Shown here: piece by piece, positions 38,901 to 51,678 of the stretch
Position numbering within the stretch: position 1 is the stretch's first letter
Layout: each line of letters opens with the position of its first letter
Assembly (NCBI GenBank): GCA_034620365.1
Contig: JAQGEQ010000195.1
Coordinates: forward strand, 124,001 to 188,000
Source: Pegea sp. RAD2-039
Lineage: Eukaryota; Chordata; Thaliacea; Salpida; Salpidae
DNA length: 64,000 nt
Direction of reading: 5' to 3'
Notes under the pieces: generated by a model
Seen by the model: only the letters and a program-made list of their open reading frames with translations
Told to the model about the DNA's origin: nothing
Databases searched by the model: none
Translations under genes and position numbers: made by a program

Positions 38901-41555
38901 AGGTGATATGAGGACCCAAAGAAGAGTTTCTTGCAGAGATTTAGGACAGGGTGACTGTGAAGGCTGGCTGTGGAAAAAAAAGACAGATATTGGACTGGGC
39001 TCGACATCAAGTCCAGTTTTATCCAGCAAATGGTCCAAACGTTGGGTTGTCATCAAAAACTTCGCGATCTATTGTTTCCGTAGCAACGAAACAGATGATG
39101 ATAGAAAAGCTGAATGTTATATTCGGTTGCCTGGTTACCAGGTTCAGTCACATGACTCGTATGCAAATGTTGATGATTAATTTGATTTCAGGTGATGCCA
39201 GCTCCTGAGTGCAAAAGGAAGTTTGCTTTTAAGATCATCAATCTAAAGAGGAAGACTTTTTATTTTGCGGCAGAGAGACAAACTGATATGTCTCGTTGGA
39301 TGAACAAAATGGGATTAGCTGCGATTGAATATGATTATCTTCAACAAGATCTTCCTCCAAGTAAAAATCAATCTTTTTACAATTTTAATTAAATTTTTCA
39401 TCAATCAATTTTTTAGGCTCTTTTTGATATCAGTAAGATCAAAAATGAAAATCTCTTCAAACTTTAATGACAGATTTTGAATTTTGAATATTTTTTTAGC
39501 TTCTGAAAAATATCACAGTGAAAGTGAAAATGAACATGACCCTAAATCCAGCCAGAGTAACCACAAAACACCAAACAAGATTTCAAATTCTGTTTATGAC
39601 CGCAAGATGTCACACTCACTTGATGATCTTGTAAAAAAAACTGCTTCTCCGTGCTCTACAACGCCACCAAGTGATGTCTTTCACTCATCCCCCAATCCTA
39701 AAGCTTTCTTGCCACTAGGTGAGAGTAAAGAGCAGCAGAAATTGGCTTCTAACAAAAAGGTGAGTTGAATGATCGAAGATTTGGTAATGACCAATTTCGT
39801 GTCATGGCTCTTAGGACACGGATGTTTCTGTTGCACCTGAAAATTACTTTGTGAATCGCATGAGGACCCCAAAACATCAAAGATCAAAGACACAACCTGT
39901 ACAAGAGCATTCATCTTCAAACTCTTTTAATCATATTAGGTAAGGGTCATTTTAGTCAAAGTCCATATTGTCTCATTTTGATAAAGTCTTAAGATTTGGT
40001 AAAAATAAGTTTTTTTTGGAAACATTTAAAATTATTTTAATTTTTTAAACCAAATAGAAATCTTTGTTGGTGATAAATAAATCGAAAACTTCTATGATTC
40101 AAAAGTTCTTTTGAATATTTGTAAGCTTATGACGTATGTGAATGGAATTTAAATATCATATGATACAAGCAGAGTTTTGAGAAACACTTTCCCATATCAG
40201 TTTCAATTCTTTTTTTAAACTAAGATGATTTATAAAGTTAATGAACTTATAGAGATAAGACAGCTTCACGTGTTACATCCATCGATATGAAACTAGCAAC
40301 AAACTTGTATATATTGTCGAATTTTTAAACTTGCACCTTACTTTGGGTGTGTGCGGATATATAGATGTTGATAAAATAATTTGTTGCACGGGATATGGTG
40401 ATGTGAATTTGAAAGTTGTATCTGTCTGATTTACGGTTTTTATATTTCGTGTTCTTTTCTTGTTGTTGTGTTTGTTTGCATCACATCAACAACAAAAATC
40501 GATTTCTTTTATAAATGCTTTATCACTCAATTAGAAAATTTTTGACATTCGACATTTACAAAAAGCTACATTTGCTTCTCGACAAGAGAATGTATTGTTC
40601 CAATATTTTTATTTCCAGCTGAAAATTAATCTTTTAAAATAGACATTTAAATGTCTGCAGAAACTCTTTTTCTTGGTATTTTATTTTATTGATATTTTTT
40701 GAAACAAATTTGTTCTTGAAATGGAAAGAAACTTTATCTAGACTCCCAAATGTTTCAGTAGATCTTCAACGACAGAAAAATCTTCCAATGAAAAGAATTC
40801 GGAAGTTTCTTCATCATCATCATCGTCTGATTCTCCGAGTAATCGCTCATCAGTAAGTTCAAATTCAAACCAACATCCGTCAACAAATCCTTGCATCTCA
40901 GAATATCTCTTTGACGAGCTCTTCTCGAAGAGACACAATGGGAAGACCTCAAAGTAGCTCCAATCCTGGTGAGTATCTTCCCAGATCATCAAACATTTGA
41001 TAAAGTCATGATGATGTAGATTCAGTTGGAGATGATGCATCAGTTCAAGATCTGTGTCAAGCGATTAAAAAAGCGGATATTGACATCAACGGAACGGATA
41101 GGAGGACATCTTTGCGTCGGAAGATGACTTTGTTGTCGCGCGATCCAGCAAAGAACGAACTGATGTTGAAAAAAAGAGCTTTGGAACGTGAATTGAAGGT
41201 AAATGAAGATTTCAGGATTGTTTCCATTTGATCTTTAAAACTCCTAATCACGTGACAGGCAAAAGAACAGGAGCTGGAATATTTTGACAAACTTCTAGGA
41301 CAAGGTGAATCAAGGATCACTCATGAAATCCTTCATTCGTGGATCGATCAGCACATCTCATTAGTATCTGATCTTTCTACTGTTCGTCAATTAGCTTGTA
41401 AAAATGATCCAACAAACAGAAAATTAGTTAATGACAATAGCAACAACAATAACAATTTAGGTCGATCAAGATCTTATGCTAGTAACAACCTCAGACCTTT
41501 GTTCCTCCATTCTTCTTCGCACAACTCTTTTTCTTATTTAGAAACTGATTTATAG
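26902..41555 (+). CDS. CNKSR: CNK, connector enhancer of KSR (RAS-MAPK scaffold)
   Basis: About 29 exons, 1355 residues, phases consistent: 26902-26959, 29712-29875, 29932-30149, 30771-30858, 31309-31379, 31641-31857, 31906-32054, 32588-32647, 32824-33048, 34178-34476, 34525-34624, 35140-35280, 35615-35722, 35773-35868, 35915-36172, 36224-36315, 36366-36433, 36487-36553, 36610-36682, 37485-37533, 38082-38118, 38903-39141, 39192-39360, 39500-39759, 39815-39939, 40759-40852, 40902-40968, 41020-41198, 41259-41555. CNK gathers RAF, KSR and RHO/RAC regulators at the membrane. Domains: SAM (about 7-70, WSNQQVLQWFQ), CRIC (75-195), PDZ (about 212-300, GIGIFIKVTFEGHHVVTG), a long Ser/Arg-rich middle, PH (about 893-995, CEGWLWKKKTDIG to FYFAAERQTDMSRWM) and a conserved C-terminal helix near 1260-1310. 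Intron 1 is 2.75 kb. An AG directly before the SAM Trp leaves the first exon and true start uncertain. Middle exons 8-13 are the least sure. Confidence 0.92.
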
Positions 41556-41709
41556 TGATGACGTCAGCCACTAATGACGTCACTTGCCAGTAAAAACAGT
41601 CGATTTTAAAAAAAACTAATTAATTTATACTTGTTGCTATTTCATCAATATTTTTTTGTAAATATCTTCAAAGTTTTTTGTAAAATTTTTTATGTATTTT
41701 GTTGCTTTT

Positions 41710-41715
41710 AATAAA
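41710..41715 (+). promoter_or_regulatory. Poly(A) signal of CNK
   Basis: AATAAA about 155 bases after the CNK stop codon. Confidence 0.55.
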
Positions 41716-42380
41716 CTCGTTTGTATCTCATGGCTTGTTATTTGTATCTATCAATTTTTGGGCGTGATTCGATGAACTTAAATAAAAATCAAGTTGAACG
41801 GAATCGATTCATCGCACGTTCAATTTCGTTTTATGACTCATGAAAATTGATGTGAACTTTTTCGCAGAAATTATTATAAAATGATAAAGGTCTAGATGAT
41901 AGACGCAAGTTGAGAATATTCCTCATCAGTTATACAAATAATATCAGACTTCATTTCAGAATGAGATTGTTTTTTTTAGTTTAATGATCTAATTAGGCAA
42001 ATATTAAATGTTTCAAATTAAAGATTCAATCGTTTAGAATATTTATTTGATTCAGAGGTTTGTTAGGTAGAAATGTTTTAGAATTTTTTTAAAAGTTTGA
42101 TTAGTGTTTATTGGACGTCAAGAAAGTTAGTTTTTTGAAAAATTTGTGATTCTAAATTATTTTCGAAAATTTAAATGTAGAGAAGAAAAAATGATAATCT
42201 ATTGAATCAAAAATTTTAAATAGAACTTCATAGAAGAGTTTGTTTTTTATCTAATTTTACACAAGCTGGTATTAAAACTAAAATGTCTTCAGATTAAAAA
42301 AAAGTATTTTTTACAGAACTCTACAAACTCAAAAACATTTCAGAATATCTTAAGGACAAATAAAATCAAACTTTTATAAA
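41716..42380. other. Spacer between CNK and the secreted-protein gene
   Basis: AT-rich, no coding frame. The sequence just upstream of the next ATG (TTTTATAAA) has no obvious 3' splice site. The two TGACGTCA sites nearby (about 41560 and 41573) lie in the CNK 3' UTR. Confidence 0.6.
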
Positions 42381-43120
42381 ATGAAATTAATCTTCTGTCT
42401 CTTATTTATATTTGTTGCTCCTCTAACTTTATCAGATGCTTTTAAAAAGTCATCATATCAAAAAAACGTAGAATCCCAAAGTTACATCAAAAATCTTCAG
42501 AATCATATCGTGAAAGAATCAAAGATTCTGATTAAGATAATCAGATACGAAAACTTACAAGTAAGAGAAGTTTATGATCAAATTTTTGAGTCAAATTTAA
42601 AAAAATCGTTTTTATTTCAGGTTTCTTGTAACTTTACTGTCTCAGATGTTGACGTGGTGGGTATAGAGCGTCTAGTTAAATTACAAATAAGCGTCTGATT
42701 CTGTTTTGTAGGATAATTGGAAGCACTCAACCGATATGATCAACCATTTAGATCTGGCTGTGTCTTTTCTAAGTCAATATTTGAAGTTATGTTTAGATGA
42801 CAACTCAGTTTTATATGGACATTTTAACAACTACTTTATGATGATTTATGAGTTTAGAAGAAGAATTTTGACGGTAAAGACATCCTTTAGTTCAACAGTT
42901 GATTTTACAAATGATATTTACAGAATCACAAAACTAGGAGCAGATTGAATCTTCCCTCATTTCCTCCTACTGCTCTCAATTTGTTTCCGAAATGTTTAAG
43001 ACTTCTTCCGTTTTATTGTTTATCGATAATTTCAATGCAAAACCGGAGTGTTATGAGATTGCAAAGCGCCAAGAAGTTTTATTCTTGCTTACAGCATTTC
43101 GACTAACTTTTTGGTTTTAA
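42381..43120 (+). CDS. Small secreted four-exon protein, unknown family
   Basis: Not recognised by sequence. Four exons inferred: 42381-42560, 42621-42656, 42712-42873, 42944-43120, giving 184 residues. All three introns are short (55-70 bases) and in phase 0. The protein starts with a clear signal peptide (MKLIFCLLFIFVAPLTLSDA) and has no later membrane segment of usual length. The mature part has four Cys (about 63, 99, 136, 162), an N-glycosylation site NFT at about 64, and stretches that look helical, including MINHLDLAVSFLSQYLKL and AKRQEVLFLLTAFRL near the end. Signal peptide, size, four Cys and four exons with phase-0 introns recall short helical cytokines, but no family motif supports that. 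An alternative acceptor at 42923 gives a less protein-like last exon. AATAAA lies at 43339-43344. Confidence 0.6.
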
Positions 43121-46100
43121 TTTTAGGTAAGTTTAATATTTGAGAAGCATTTCATTGAAATCATTTAACTTGATCATCACAATGACATGTTTTGTTCGTA
43201 CACTTTCATATTTGCGTTTATTATAATGTTTAAATAGTTTTTTGCTAATTGTAATTATTTAATATCATTTTAATGTTTGTTATTTACAAATTGTTCAACT
43301 GATTATTTCAATGATTGTTAAATATCAATTGTAAATTAAATAAATCCTACTTACTCTAATAATCTTTGATTTTTTAGTGTTTATAGATCACAGATAATAC
43401 TTCAAATAAGATAAAGCTAATTTCTTTGAAAGGTAATCCTTATCTGCATTTAAAAACTTCAACATTTGAAATGGTTAGTTGTCAATTGTTGTCAGCTTGT
43501 CAAGCTGAATCTTGAATCAGTATAACTCCTAAGATCAATTTGTGAATGAATATGTGCCACTGGATCAAACTATGTTTTCCAACTTATGAGAGGAACTTTG
43601 ATTTGTAAAAATAGATTTTGATACATTAAGTATTTTGAATTTAAAAAGTTCCTGAGAAATTGAAACTCAGTTTTTTTGAGATCTTCTTTTAATCTTCTTT
43701 TGAGATATATTTGTTTAAGATTATCTGATTGATTTTCGAAAAAGCTTTAAAATATTTTTTAGTTTTTAAACAACTCTTTAGGGCAGTTCAAGCTGGAGAT
43801 AACAACTTAATAGTAGTGTAAGTGCTACTTAACTACAAAATCAATTATTTAGATAAACAAGCTGGAATTATTTTGAGCATGAAATTTTTGAATGAAATCT
43901 TTCTACATTCATAATTATCATGAGACAAATATTGATTATCTATAAAAATATTTCATTTCTCTTTCTAGAAAAACTCATCTTTTGAAATCATTATTTTTTA
44001 TAGAATTTAAAGTTTGCTGAAGAGATAATTGAATAAAAAGTATAAATCCTTTTTTGATATTTCAAACTATTCTATTCTTTTTTCTTGAATGAATTCGATA
44101 AATTAACTTTATATATTTACTTAAAACCCGAATAATTGTTATCAAAAGACAAAATAAATTCAAAGAATTTATTAGAAATATCAACCTACAGTTCTTTTAT
44201 TCAAATCTTTACAGTGCAAAAAAAAGCAGAACTAGATAAAAGCGTGACAAGAAATATAAATCAAATTATATCTCAGTTAAAAGCTTAAATTGATTTAAAA
44301 AATAAATTGTGAACAGAGTAAACCCTGTTAAGTAACAATATTAAAGTGGATTAACATTTATTTATTTCATTAAGATTTAGATTTCGAATAAAAAACGTTT
44401 TTTAAGCAAAATAATTCTAAGTTTTTAGACTGCTAGATTTTACTTAAAATCTGGCAATTTAGATCTATACAATACCTAATATTTGAACTTCTTGTTTAAT
44501 ACTTTTGAATCAGATCGTTTATAATGTTTACAAAAATTTAATCCAAAAATATCAGAGCTTATAAAAACCATCTGCATCAGAAGATGAAACTTTACAAGAA
44601 TGAGTTTAAAAACAAAACAAAAGTGTTTGTTGGTGTATGGATACTTCAAAAACTTAAAAAAATAAGTTGGTTAATTTGAAAATAAATATACAAAATCAAA
44701 TGTCTAAGTCTGATAGAAAAAAAAAGTTAATAATCTTTCTAATCTTAATAATATAAATATTCAAGTAAAATTACTCTTAAAACACAAATGATGTAGATTT
44801 AAATCGTATTTATTTATTCTATTCAACGCATGGCTGCAGATGACAAATTATACAGCTCTTATATCAAACACAAAGCAATCTGACAGCAGAAAACCTTTAA
44901 AAAATTTATCAATTCAAGCGATACAAATACAGATGGTAGTAAATTTGTTGAGTGTTTTTAATAGTATGGGAAGTAAAACTGAATCCAAAGTTTTATGAGT
45001 AGTCTACTAATCACTAGTAGACACAGAACAGCAGCTGATCACTAGAAGACCTTCGAAAAAGAAATTCAAGTTGATATTCAAAAATTAAACTTTATTGAGA
45101 AGATTAAATCATTAAGAAACATTAAAATCAAAGATTTGACGAAAAACAACTCGTGAAAGGAATTAGTTGGTAGTTTAGTTGCTTATTTCTATCTCTTTTT
45201 TCGATGACTGCATGTAAGACTCGTTCATGAGCAAGGTATCATGAAGTTCTCAAATTAACTGCTGAAACCTCAGCATTGATTGATCTGATCAAGGAAGCCG
45301 TATTCATATTGTTATTGATACTATATTTAACTTCTTTTAAAATGTCCATTTAATAAACCTGAACTTCTAAAATCTTGTGAATAAAATCATCCTGTTGAAT
45401 GAGCTGAAGAACACAGCAAGGATCAGGAAATTTTGTGAACGAATCATTTGTTTCTTTATAAGTTGTAGAGTTTCTTGTAGATTGCTCAACGCTTGATAAT
45501 ATTTTGTACTTGTGGGTAACCTTGCCAGATATTCAAATCTTTGCGACACTAAATATTTCATTTTATATTTTTATTTATAGGAGTTTGTATATTACAAGTA
45601 AAAGAAGATAAAGTAACAAACTTTATGTTTAATTTACACTACACAGTTTCTATTTGTTCATTTTTATATAAAATTTAATTTATTTACAAAATAAAAAGAC
45701 CAAAAACTTTGATACAATGACCTTAAGTTGTAAATACCAGTCAACAACTGGTCAGGAAAATGAAAAATAAAATTAAGCGAAGTAACGAAGTAACATGCAT
45801 ACAGCAAACTCGGTAACCATAATTAAGAATGTAAAGCTGCTTGATCCGTGAGATCATTCAACGCCTTTTTAATAATTTAAGTTTGTTGCCCATACGCATT
45901 TGACAGAAAATACCAACAACAACCACATCGGGGTAGAAGCTACTTCTTTGCCTAATATGAAATCTTACTCAGCATTTGTATCTACAAAACCAGAAGTTTT
46001 TGACCTACTGAAGAACAAAAACAAAGTTAAAATCTTGAGTCTGTTTACAACTGCAGTTTAGAGACAGAAGTTATAAGGCATGGTGCCATCTCGCATTTGT

Positions 46101-46400
46101 CAGAGGGTAATTAAGGCATTTTTTATTTAATTATTATTCTAAAAATTGGTTGAAACATATTTACCGAATCAATCACAAAGTAATTCTTCTGAGCATTTAC
46201 TGTCAAGTTCAGATATTTTCAGAGAATTTGACTCTAATGGGATCTTTATTACGTCGATAAATCATCTCAAATTTTAAGATACTCAAATATAAGCTGAAAT
46301 AAAAATTCTTAGAAATTTAGTTTCTTATTGAGACTTCAACTTTTGAACACAGAAAAAGTTGAATTTTTTAGTTAAGTTTGATGGTTTGTTAGTGACAAGG
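43121..46400. other. AT-rich spacer
   Basis: Contains AATAAA at 43339-43344 (3' end of the secreted-protein gene). A minus-strand 64-codon frame at 45367-45561 sits in a slightly less AT-rich patch at 45180-45560, but I could not connect exons in frame, so no gene is called. Nothing else recognised. Confidence 0.6.
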
Positions 46401-46479
46401 AATTTCTATATAGAAAACCTGGGTAGAAGGATCCTGTGAATTTGATAAAATGACAAAACTTCTAGATGCAAAACTAAGT

Positions 46480-46700
46480 TGGATCCTAAAGCCAGAGTTG
46501 GATCACTATACTCAGTGTCATTCTGGCAGCTCCTGCAACGCCAGATGGGCGCAGCTGCATCAGTCTGTCTGTTCCGCTGCATAACCTGGCTGGCGTAGAA
46601 AGTGGAATCATGCTGCATGGGCAACAACTGGATATCCATAAATTTTCCCCGGTACATATACGCGTATTGCCGTTTGCGGCCGAAGTGGGCCACTTTTTAT
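46480..46700. other. GC-rich patch of foreign look
   Basis: About 200 bases near 50% GC with several CpG sites, inside DNA of roughly 25-30% GC. All six frames are partly open. The plus frame reads HNLAGVESGIMLHGQQLDIH and a minus frame reads MDIQLLPMQHDSTFYASQVM; neither is a family I recognise. The edges are abrupt. It could be part of a mobile element, a transferred fragment or an old processed exon. Confidence 0.5.
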
Positions 46701-46899
46701 TCAAGGTCAAATTAGATTTGATTAACTCAAATAACACTGAAGACATTTGTAGCATTTTTGTTGTGTTAAATAATTTAATTTAAACAAATTGATTAATGAA
46801 TAATATCATAAAACTGATATGAATCGTATTTGTAAAGTTTCGAATCAACAAGCTAATTTCATTCATATTTTTTCTACAAGCATCATTCTACTACAGCAA

Positions 46900-48171
46900 T
46901 ACACATTGTGATTATTTATTTATTCATTTATTACAATAAATGTGAAGGAGGGTGCCTAAAGAGAGTACCTCCCGCTAACACACATTCTCACAAATTAGAT
47001 CTATTTGACGTGTAAACGAAAAAGCATATGACAATAAAGAATTGCACAGAATCATAGTATTGTAAAAGAGAAAAAGTTACAGTTTAGAAATGGCAATGTT
47101 GGCGATATTATAACAATTCAGCTTTTTCTTGAACAACACAAGTGATTTTGACATGACAATCTCTGATGGCAGATTGTTCCATGTACTGATTGTGCGGTAT
47201 GAGAAAAAACTTAATCTGGTTAACGTAGCTGGTGGAGTGGGCTTATTAAGATGCAATTTATGTCTTCTAAGTTGATATAACTTGAGGGAGGGACTAATGG
47301 AGAAGAAGTCATCAAACTGAAGATCAATTAGGTTGTGAATAATTTTAAAAACCAGAATAAGGTCGTATTTAATTCTTCGGATTTCCAAAGTATCTAGATT
47401 GAAGAAGCTGAGACGATGTTTATAACTCTCGTATTTGATATTAAGTTTCCTGCAAACCAATCTCGTAAATGTTGCCTGAACAGATTCGATTTTTCTGATA
47501 TCACCAACTTGATATGGCATCCATGCACTGACATTGTATTCAAGAATAGGGCGTATGTACAGTTTGAAAAGGTTGACGTAAAACCATGGATCTTTAGAAT
47601 TAAAAGTCTTTATGATGAGGTGGACAAGCTTGATAGATTTTCCAAAGATTCTGGAAACATAACTGTGCCATTTGAAGTCAGATGTCAGAGTAATGCCGAG
47701 GTCTATGACTGAGGATACTCGTTCAAGAATAGATCCATTGATGTAGTATTGGTTGCTGAAGTTGGCAGCTGGCTTACGGGAGAATGTTATAACTTCAGAC
47801 TTTGTTGGTTGGATTTTAAGCTGCCAATTCGCAGACCAGTTTTCTACAATATTTAGTGCAGTTTGGAGTTTTGAGTGAGAACCAGATAATAGCTTGATGT
47901 CGTCTGCATACACAAACACACTGACATTGTCTACTGTTATTAGTCTTCTGATGAGGTCTTCAATGAAAATCAAAAAGAGATGGGGATCCAGAACAGAAAC
48001 CTGAGGAACACCATTAGTGATTTGACTAGGAGTAGATAAAAATCTTTCTACACGGGTTCGTTGGGTTCTACCTGATAAGAAATCTTCAATCCATTTTAAG
48101 ATAGAGTTGCTGATTTTTATGTTTTTCAATACAGTAATGAGCTTGTTGTGTGGAACAGAATCAATCATTTT
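46900..48171 (-). mobile_element. 5'-truncated LINE with reverse transcriptase
   Basis: A 363-codon open frame (48168-47077, minus) covers the second half of a non-LTR reverse transcriptase: DSVPHNKLI, GVPQVSVLDPHLFLIFIEDL (two normally invariant Gly of PQGSVLGP changed), the catalytic FVYADDIKLL, WQLKIQPTKSEVITF, and the C-terminal LYIRPILEYNVSAW. About 150 bases of 3' UTR end in short AAT/AAAT repeats near 46918-46945, the usual LINE tail. The 5' end stops inside the reverse transcriptase domain, as in target-primed 5' truncation. The frame is still open, so it is the youngest copy here, but it cannot be active. Probably of the Jockey/CR1-like group; clade not certain. Confidence 0.88.
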
Positions 48172-49640
48172 GTATATTTAGTATTCCTCTTTATTATATA
48201 TAAAAGTAGTTTGTTATTCAATGTGTAACCCATTAAAACACCAGCAACAAAATTTTGAAAATATAAAAAGAAAATCAGGAAAGATAATCCGTAAAATTCT
48301 ATTTTTATCGATTCCTTTTTACTTTACTTTATTTTTTATCACTTGATCTTAGCAATTTCCTAAAATGTTTTAAAACTATTTCGTCTTTGATAAAATTCAA
48401 ATCAAATTTTTCTGTTAATTATTTGAAATTATAATAAAAGAGAAAAAAACAATAAATTGAAAATGTGAAGAAAAATTAAAACCAGAAAATAGTTTTTGGT
48501 ACAATCATCTTCTATCTCCATCAAATCATCTCAACTGACAAATTGTTAAGATATCATATTTGATAGACAGAAACTTGTTCTAACATTCTTAAAATCTTTC
48601 ATATAAGTTTTATAAAAAAATCTTTTAAATTTAAAGTATTTTGAAATTAGTTTTTCAAATGTTAAAATCCAACAGTACTCAAAAAGTTTAGTTTTTTTAC
48701 CTTGAAAATAGAAATTACAAATAATAGACTTAATTACTTATTCAAAAGATAAATCAATTAAAAGATGTTTTTCTCAGACATTATCTATCTTTTAATTCTT
48801 ATACTTTGGATTTTACTTGAGTATAACTATTAACCTTTTTAACGAATTACTCGTTTAATGATTATGAAGATGTTGAGTTTGGAGAGTGACAAGCTTCATC
48901 ACGATAGTCTTTTGCTGTAACATAGATCAACATCATTAATCAGACTTAATTCTAAAGTCCCCTAATCTGAACGAGTGATTTATTCTTCTGTCTTATTACA
49001 TTTATTAATAATAATTTCACAATAAACTTGATTTTAAATAGCTACTAGTAAGTTTAAAAAGTAATCTACAAACAAAACTCATAAAAACTGTTCTTCAAAT
49101 ATTAATTGAGAGAAACTTATTTAAGTTTAAAAATAAGTAAGAAAACTTAGTTTGATATTACTTTTTTCAATTATGTAATATATAGATTCAGTTCAATACC
49201 TAGATACTTATGTTAGTTAGTGACTTATAGACAAGAAAACAGAAAACTTGAAGTATTTAAGAGTATCGAGCAAGGAACAGCAAGTATATGTTTCTTATGC
49301 TGGGGTTATTTGTTTTATTCAGTTTTTAGAAGAAGGTTTTTAATCACAAAATGCTGCCTACAACATTCATATTCAAATCCAATAACTCAAATATTACGAA
49401 TTTTCTAACTTTTTAATTTCTAAATTTTCTTCTAACTTTATTTTATTTTTATTTATCAAACTGGGGGCTCCGTACAAACAGTGAAATCATTAATTTTTTT
49501 ATAAGAAATTATATAATAGTATATATATTATTTTAATAGGTTCGTTCATTAACTTTTCTAACAAACTTTGTAAAGAACAACTATTTATATCAGACAAAAC
49601 GAATGTATTTGTAATATTTTCACATGTGAAGTACAAATTA
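48172..49640. other. AT-rich spacer before the U1 array
   Basis: No coding frame of interest. The 62-codon plus frame at 49220-49408 shows no family features. No RNA gene recognised. Confidence 0.6.
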
Positions 49641-49663
49641 TGTGAAGCCACAAATTACAAATA
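49640..49663 (+). promoter_or_regulatory. Upstream element (PSE-like) of U1-A1
   Basis: Reads GAAGCCACAAATTACAAATA in part. The CCACAA core begins at 49648, 56 bases before the RNA start, the same spacing as in the other U1 genes. This copy lacks the longer shared flank of A2 and A3. Confidence 0.55.
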
Positions 49664-49703
49664 TATAAAAAGTTATATTAACGTCCAGCTCAATACCAAT
49701 CTC

Positions 49704-49866
49704 ATACTTACCTGACGAAGGCTGAACGGTGATCAGGAAGACCGTTGGCCCAGGACGAGGTCTGTTCATTGCACTGCGATCAGATTGACCCCTGCGATTG
49801 TTCCAAATGTGAATAACTCGTTCGTACAATTTCTTACATGGGGTTATGCGTACGCGCAAGCCCCTA
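49704..49866 (+). ncRNA. RNU1: U1 snRNA, class A, copy 1
   Basis: About 163 bases, the usual U1 length. The 5' end ATACTTACCTG is the canonical sequence that pairs with CAG/GTAAGT donors. Also seen: the U1-70K loop (GATCAGGAAG), the U1A loop ATTGCACTGC, GACCCCTGCGATT, stem III with loop CCAAATGTG, the Sm region CAATTTCTTACATGG, and a final stem GCGTACGC closed by GGGG/CCCC. U1 recognises 5' splice sites in the nucleus. The Sm region lacks the usual G after the U run. One stem III pair is a G-U wobble here (TTGTTC with GAATAA), unlike copies 2 and 3. The 222-base minus-strand frame across it is an artefact. Confidence 0.93.
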
Positions 49867-51661
49867 CCTAAACAATCAAATTTATTAACTTCTGACTGAA
49901 ACTTAAATGTTTAAAAAATTAATCTTGTAGATTTACAAATTTTAAAAGAATCCCTCGAAGTCAACCACTTCCGGGTCAACCATTATAGAAGATTATCAAA
50001 TTAAAAGAAAGCCGGAAGTGATGCAGATAAACGTTTTGAAGTTAAGATAACCAATCACTGCTTCTATTTGAAGATTAGTTTACATCAGTAAAGTTCTATA
50101 TCCCCATATAGGTGAATACTCTACGAACGAAAAGTGTGGTGTAAGGTGAACAACGAAATCTTTTTGTGGGCTTGTTTCTCTTCAAGATTCTGACTGCCTT
50201 AATTCTATAAAATATTTCCCGCATGCATAAGTTCTATACCAAAGATTTTCAAAACTTTTATTGTTTGTACTTTGATCATTTTTAAAAGAATATATTTAAA
50301 CAGCAAATAAAAGATTAAACAAAACAAGTTACTTTGACACAAAGAGAAAACCTGAAAAGATTTATCTCTAGTTGTTTACATGTGAAGAAGTAGAGTTATT
50401 ATTATTACCAAAATAATTACATAATTAACTAAATTATTAGTTAATCTTAGGTTTTTTGTAACCATCCATATTTCAAGATTTTATTTCAATTTTTAAAAAT
50501 ATTATTCTTCGTTTTCTTTAGAATGTCTCGAAGTTTAAAGTTTGAAAATATAAAAATTCAAAACAAACCAACAGAAAAGTAATTTGCTTTTTGTGTCTTG
50601 TGATATTGAATAAAATAAAATTGTTTTAGGTTTAGAGGCAATAAGGAACTCTAATTTATTTAAAAGTGTTGAAATTATGTTCCAGACAATATATGGTTAA
50701 ATGTTATCAACCTGGTAGGTAAGTAACAAACTAGTTTGTTCAAGAGTAATAAGTTAACTGAAATTATTTAAACATCTAATAAGTTACGCTTGATATTTGG
50801 ATAAGGTTAACATTAGATCTTTAAAGTAAGTAATGTAATTAGAAAAAAGTTGGAAAAAGTTTCAAACTCAGTTAAGTTTGTTTATTAAATTTTGATCATG
50901 TAAATAATCTCAACTTCTTCATTTAATTTGAAGATTTAAATGTTCTGGGTTGCTCAAAGGTCTTTGTGTAAAGATGAGGAGTTTTAACATTTGTTGAATT
51001 TACGATATTTTGCTGTGTGACGAAAACATCAATTGTTTTATGAAAGATTTGTTTAAAGTATGATAACTGATTAAGTTTGGATTAAAAGTCAAACGATTTT
51101 CAAAACTTCAAATTATTTTATCAACATAAGTTATTTGACTAATTTCAAATTATTGAGAATCAAACAACTAATATATGAGTGAGAGGTTTTCAAAATATTT
51201 CTATTTCAGCGTGTATTTGTATTATGAACTAAATATGTCAATAAATACTTTTGTTATTAAAATATATTTTCATTTTATCAACAATTAAGGATTAAACTGA
51301 AATGTCACAAATATTCAACTTGCTGGTTTATGTTTTCACAAGATTGATCACAGAATTGATGCAATTCTTATTAATATCTGATATTTTGCTATAAAAATAA
51401 TTTCAAGTCATTTCCTTTCTAAATTAAGATGATCTTTAAATATTTTTCTTTTTAATAAATTATTTATTTTAATTGTAATAAGTTTAGACTAAAAATACAT
51501 TTATAGAGTTTATCTTTAAATTAAACATATTATATATGTGAGAGTTGACAGACTGCACAAGTTTGCTATTGATATTTTTTCCAAAACTAACTTTTTCTAT
51601 GCTATCTGCTGATAAACTATTTGATACTTTGTAAAAGAAAGTTGTTGAATCAAAAAATAAG
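49867..51661. other. Spacer inside the U1 array
   Basis: AT-rich. Just after U1-A1 is a conserved stretch (TAAACAATCAAATTTA) also seen after A2 and, slightly changed, A3; it may be the 3' box for RNA end formation. A less AT-rich patch at about 49955-50180 shows no recognisable RNA gene. The minus frame at 51484-51699 is low complexity and not called. Confidence 0.55.
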
Positions 51662-51678
51662 CATTTGATAAAACGTAG

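Noticed and set aside
40738..41320. Minus-strand frames of 65-100 codons
   Set aside because: Antisense of CNK exons with Ser repeats and coding bias; the plus strand matches the CNK C terminus.
42924..43104. Alternative last exon of the secreted protein using the acceptor at 42923
   Set aside because: Also in phase, but the resulting tail is less protein-like than that from the acceptor at 42943; kept only as an alternative.
45367..45561. Minus-strand 64-codon frame with a hydrophobic stretch
   Set aside because: Could not be joined to any partner exon in phase and shows no family; left uncalled.
49638..49859. Minus-strand 73-codon frame, and its near twin at 51684-51905, sharing a long identical N-terminal part
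   Set aside because: They are the antisense of U1 snRNA class A genes; similarity between the two comes from the RNA gene copies, not from a protein family.
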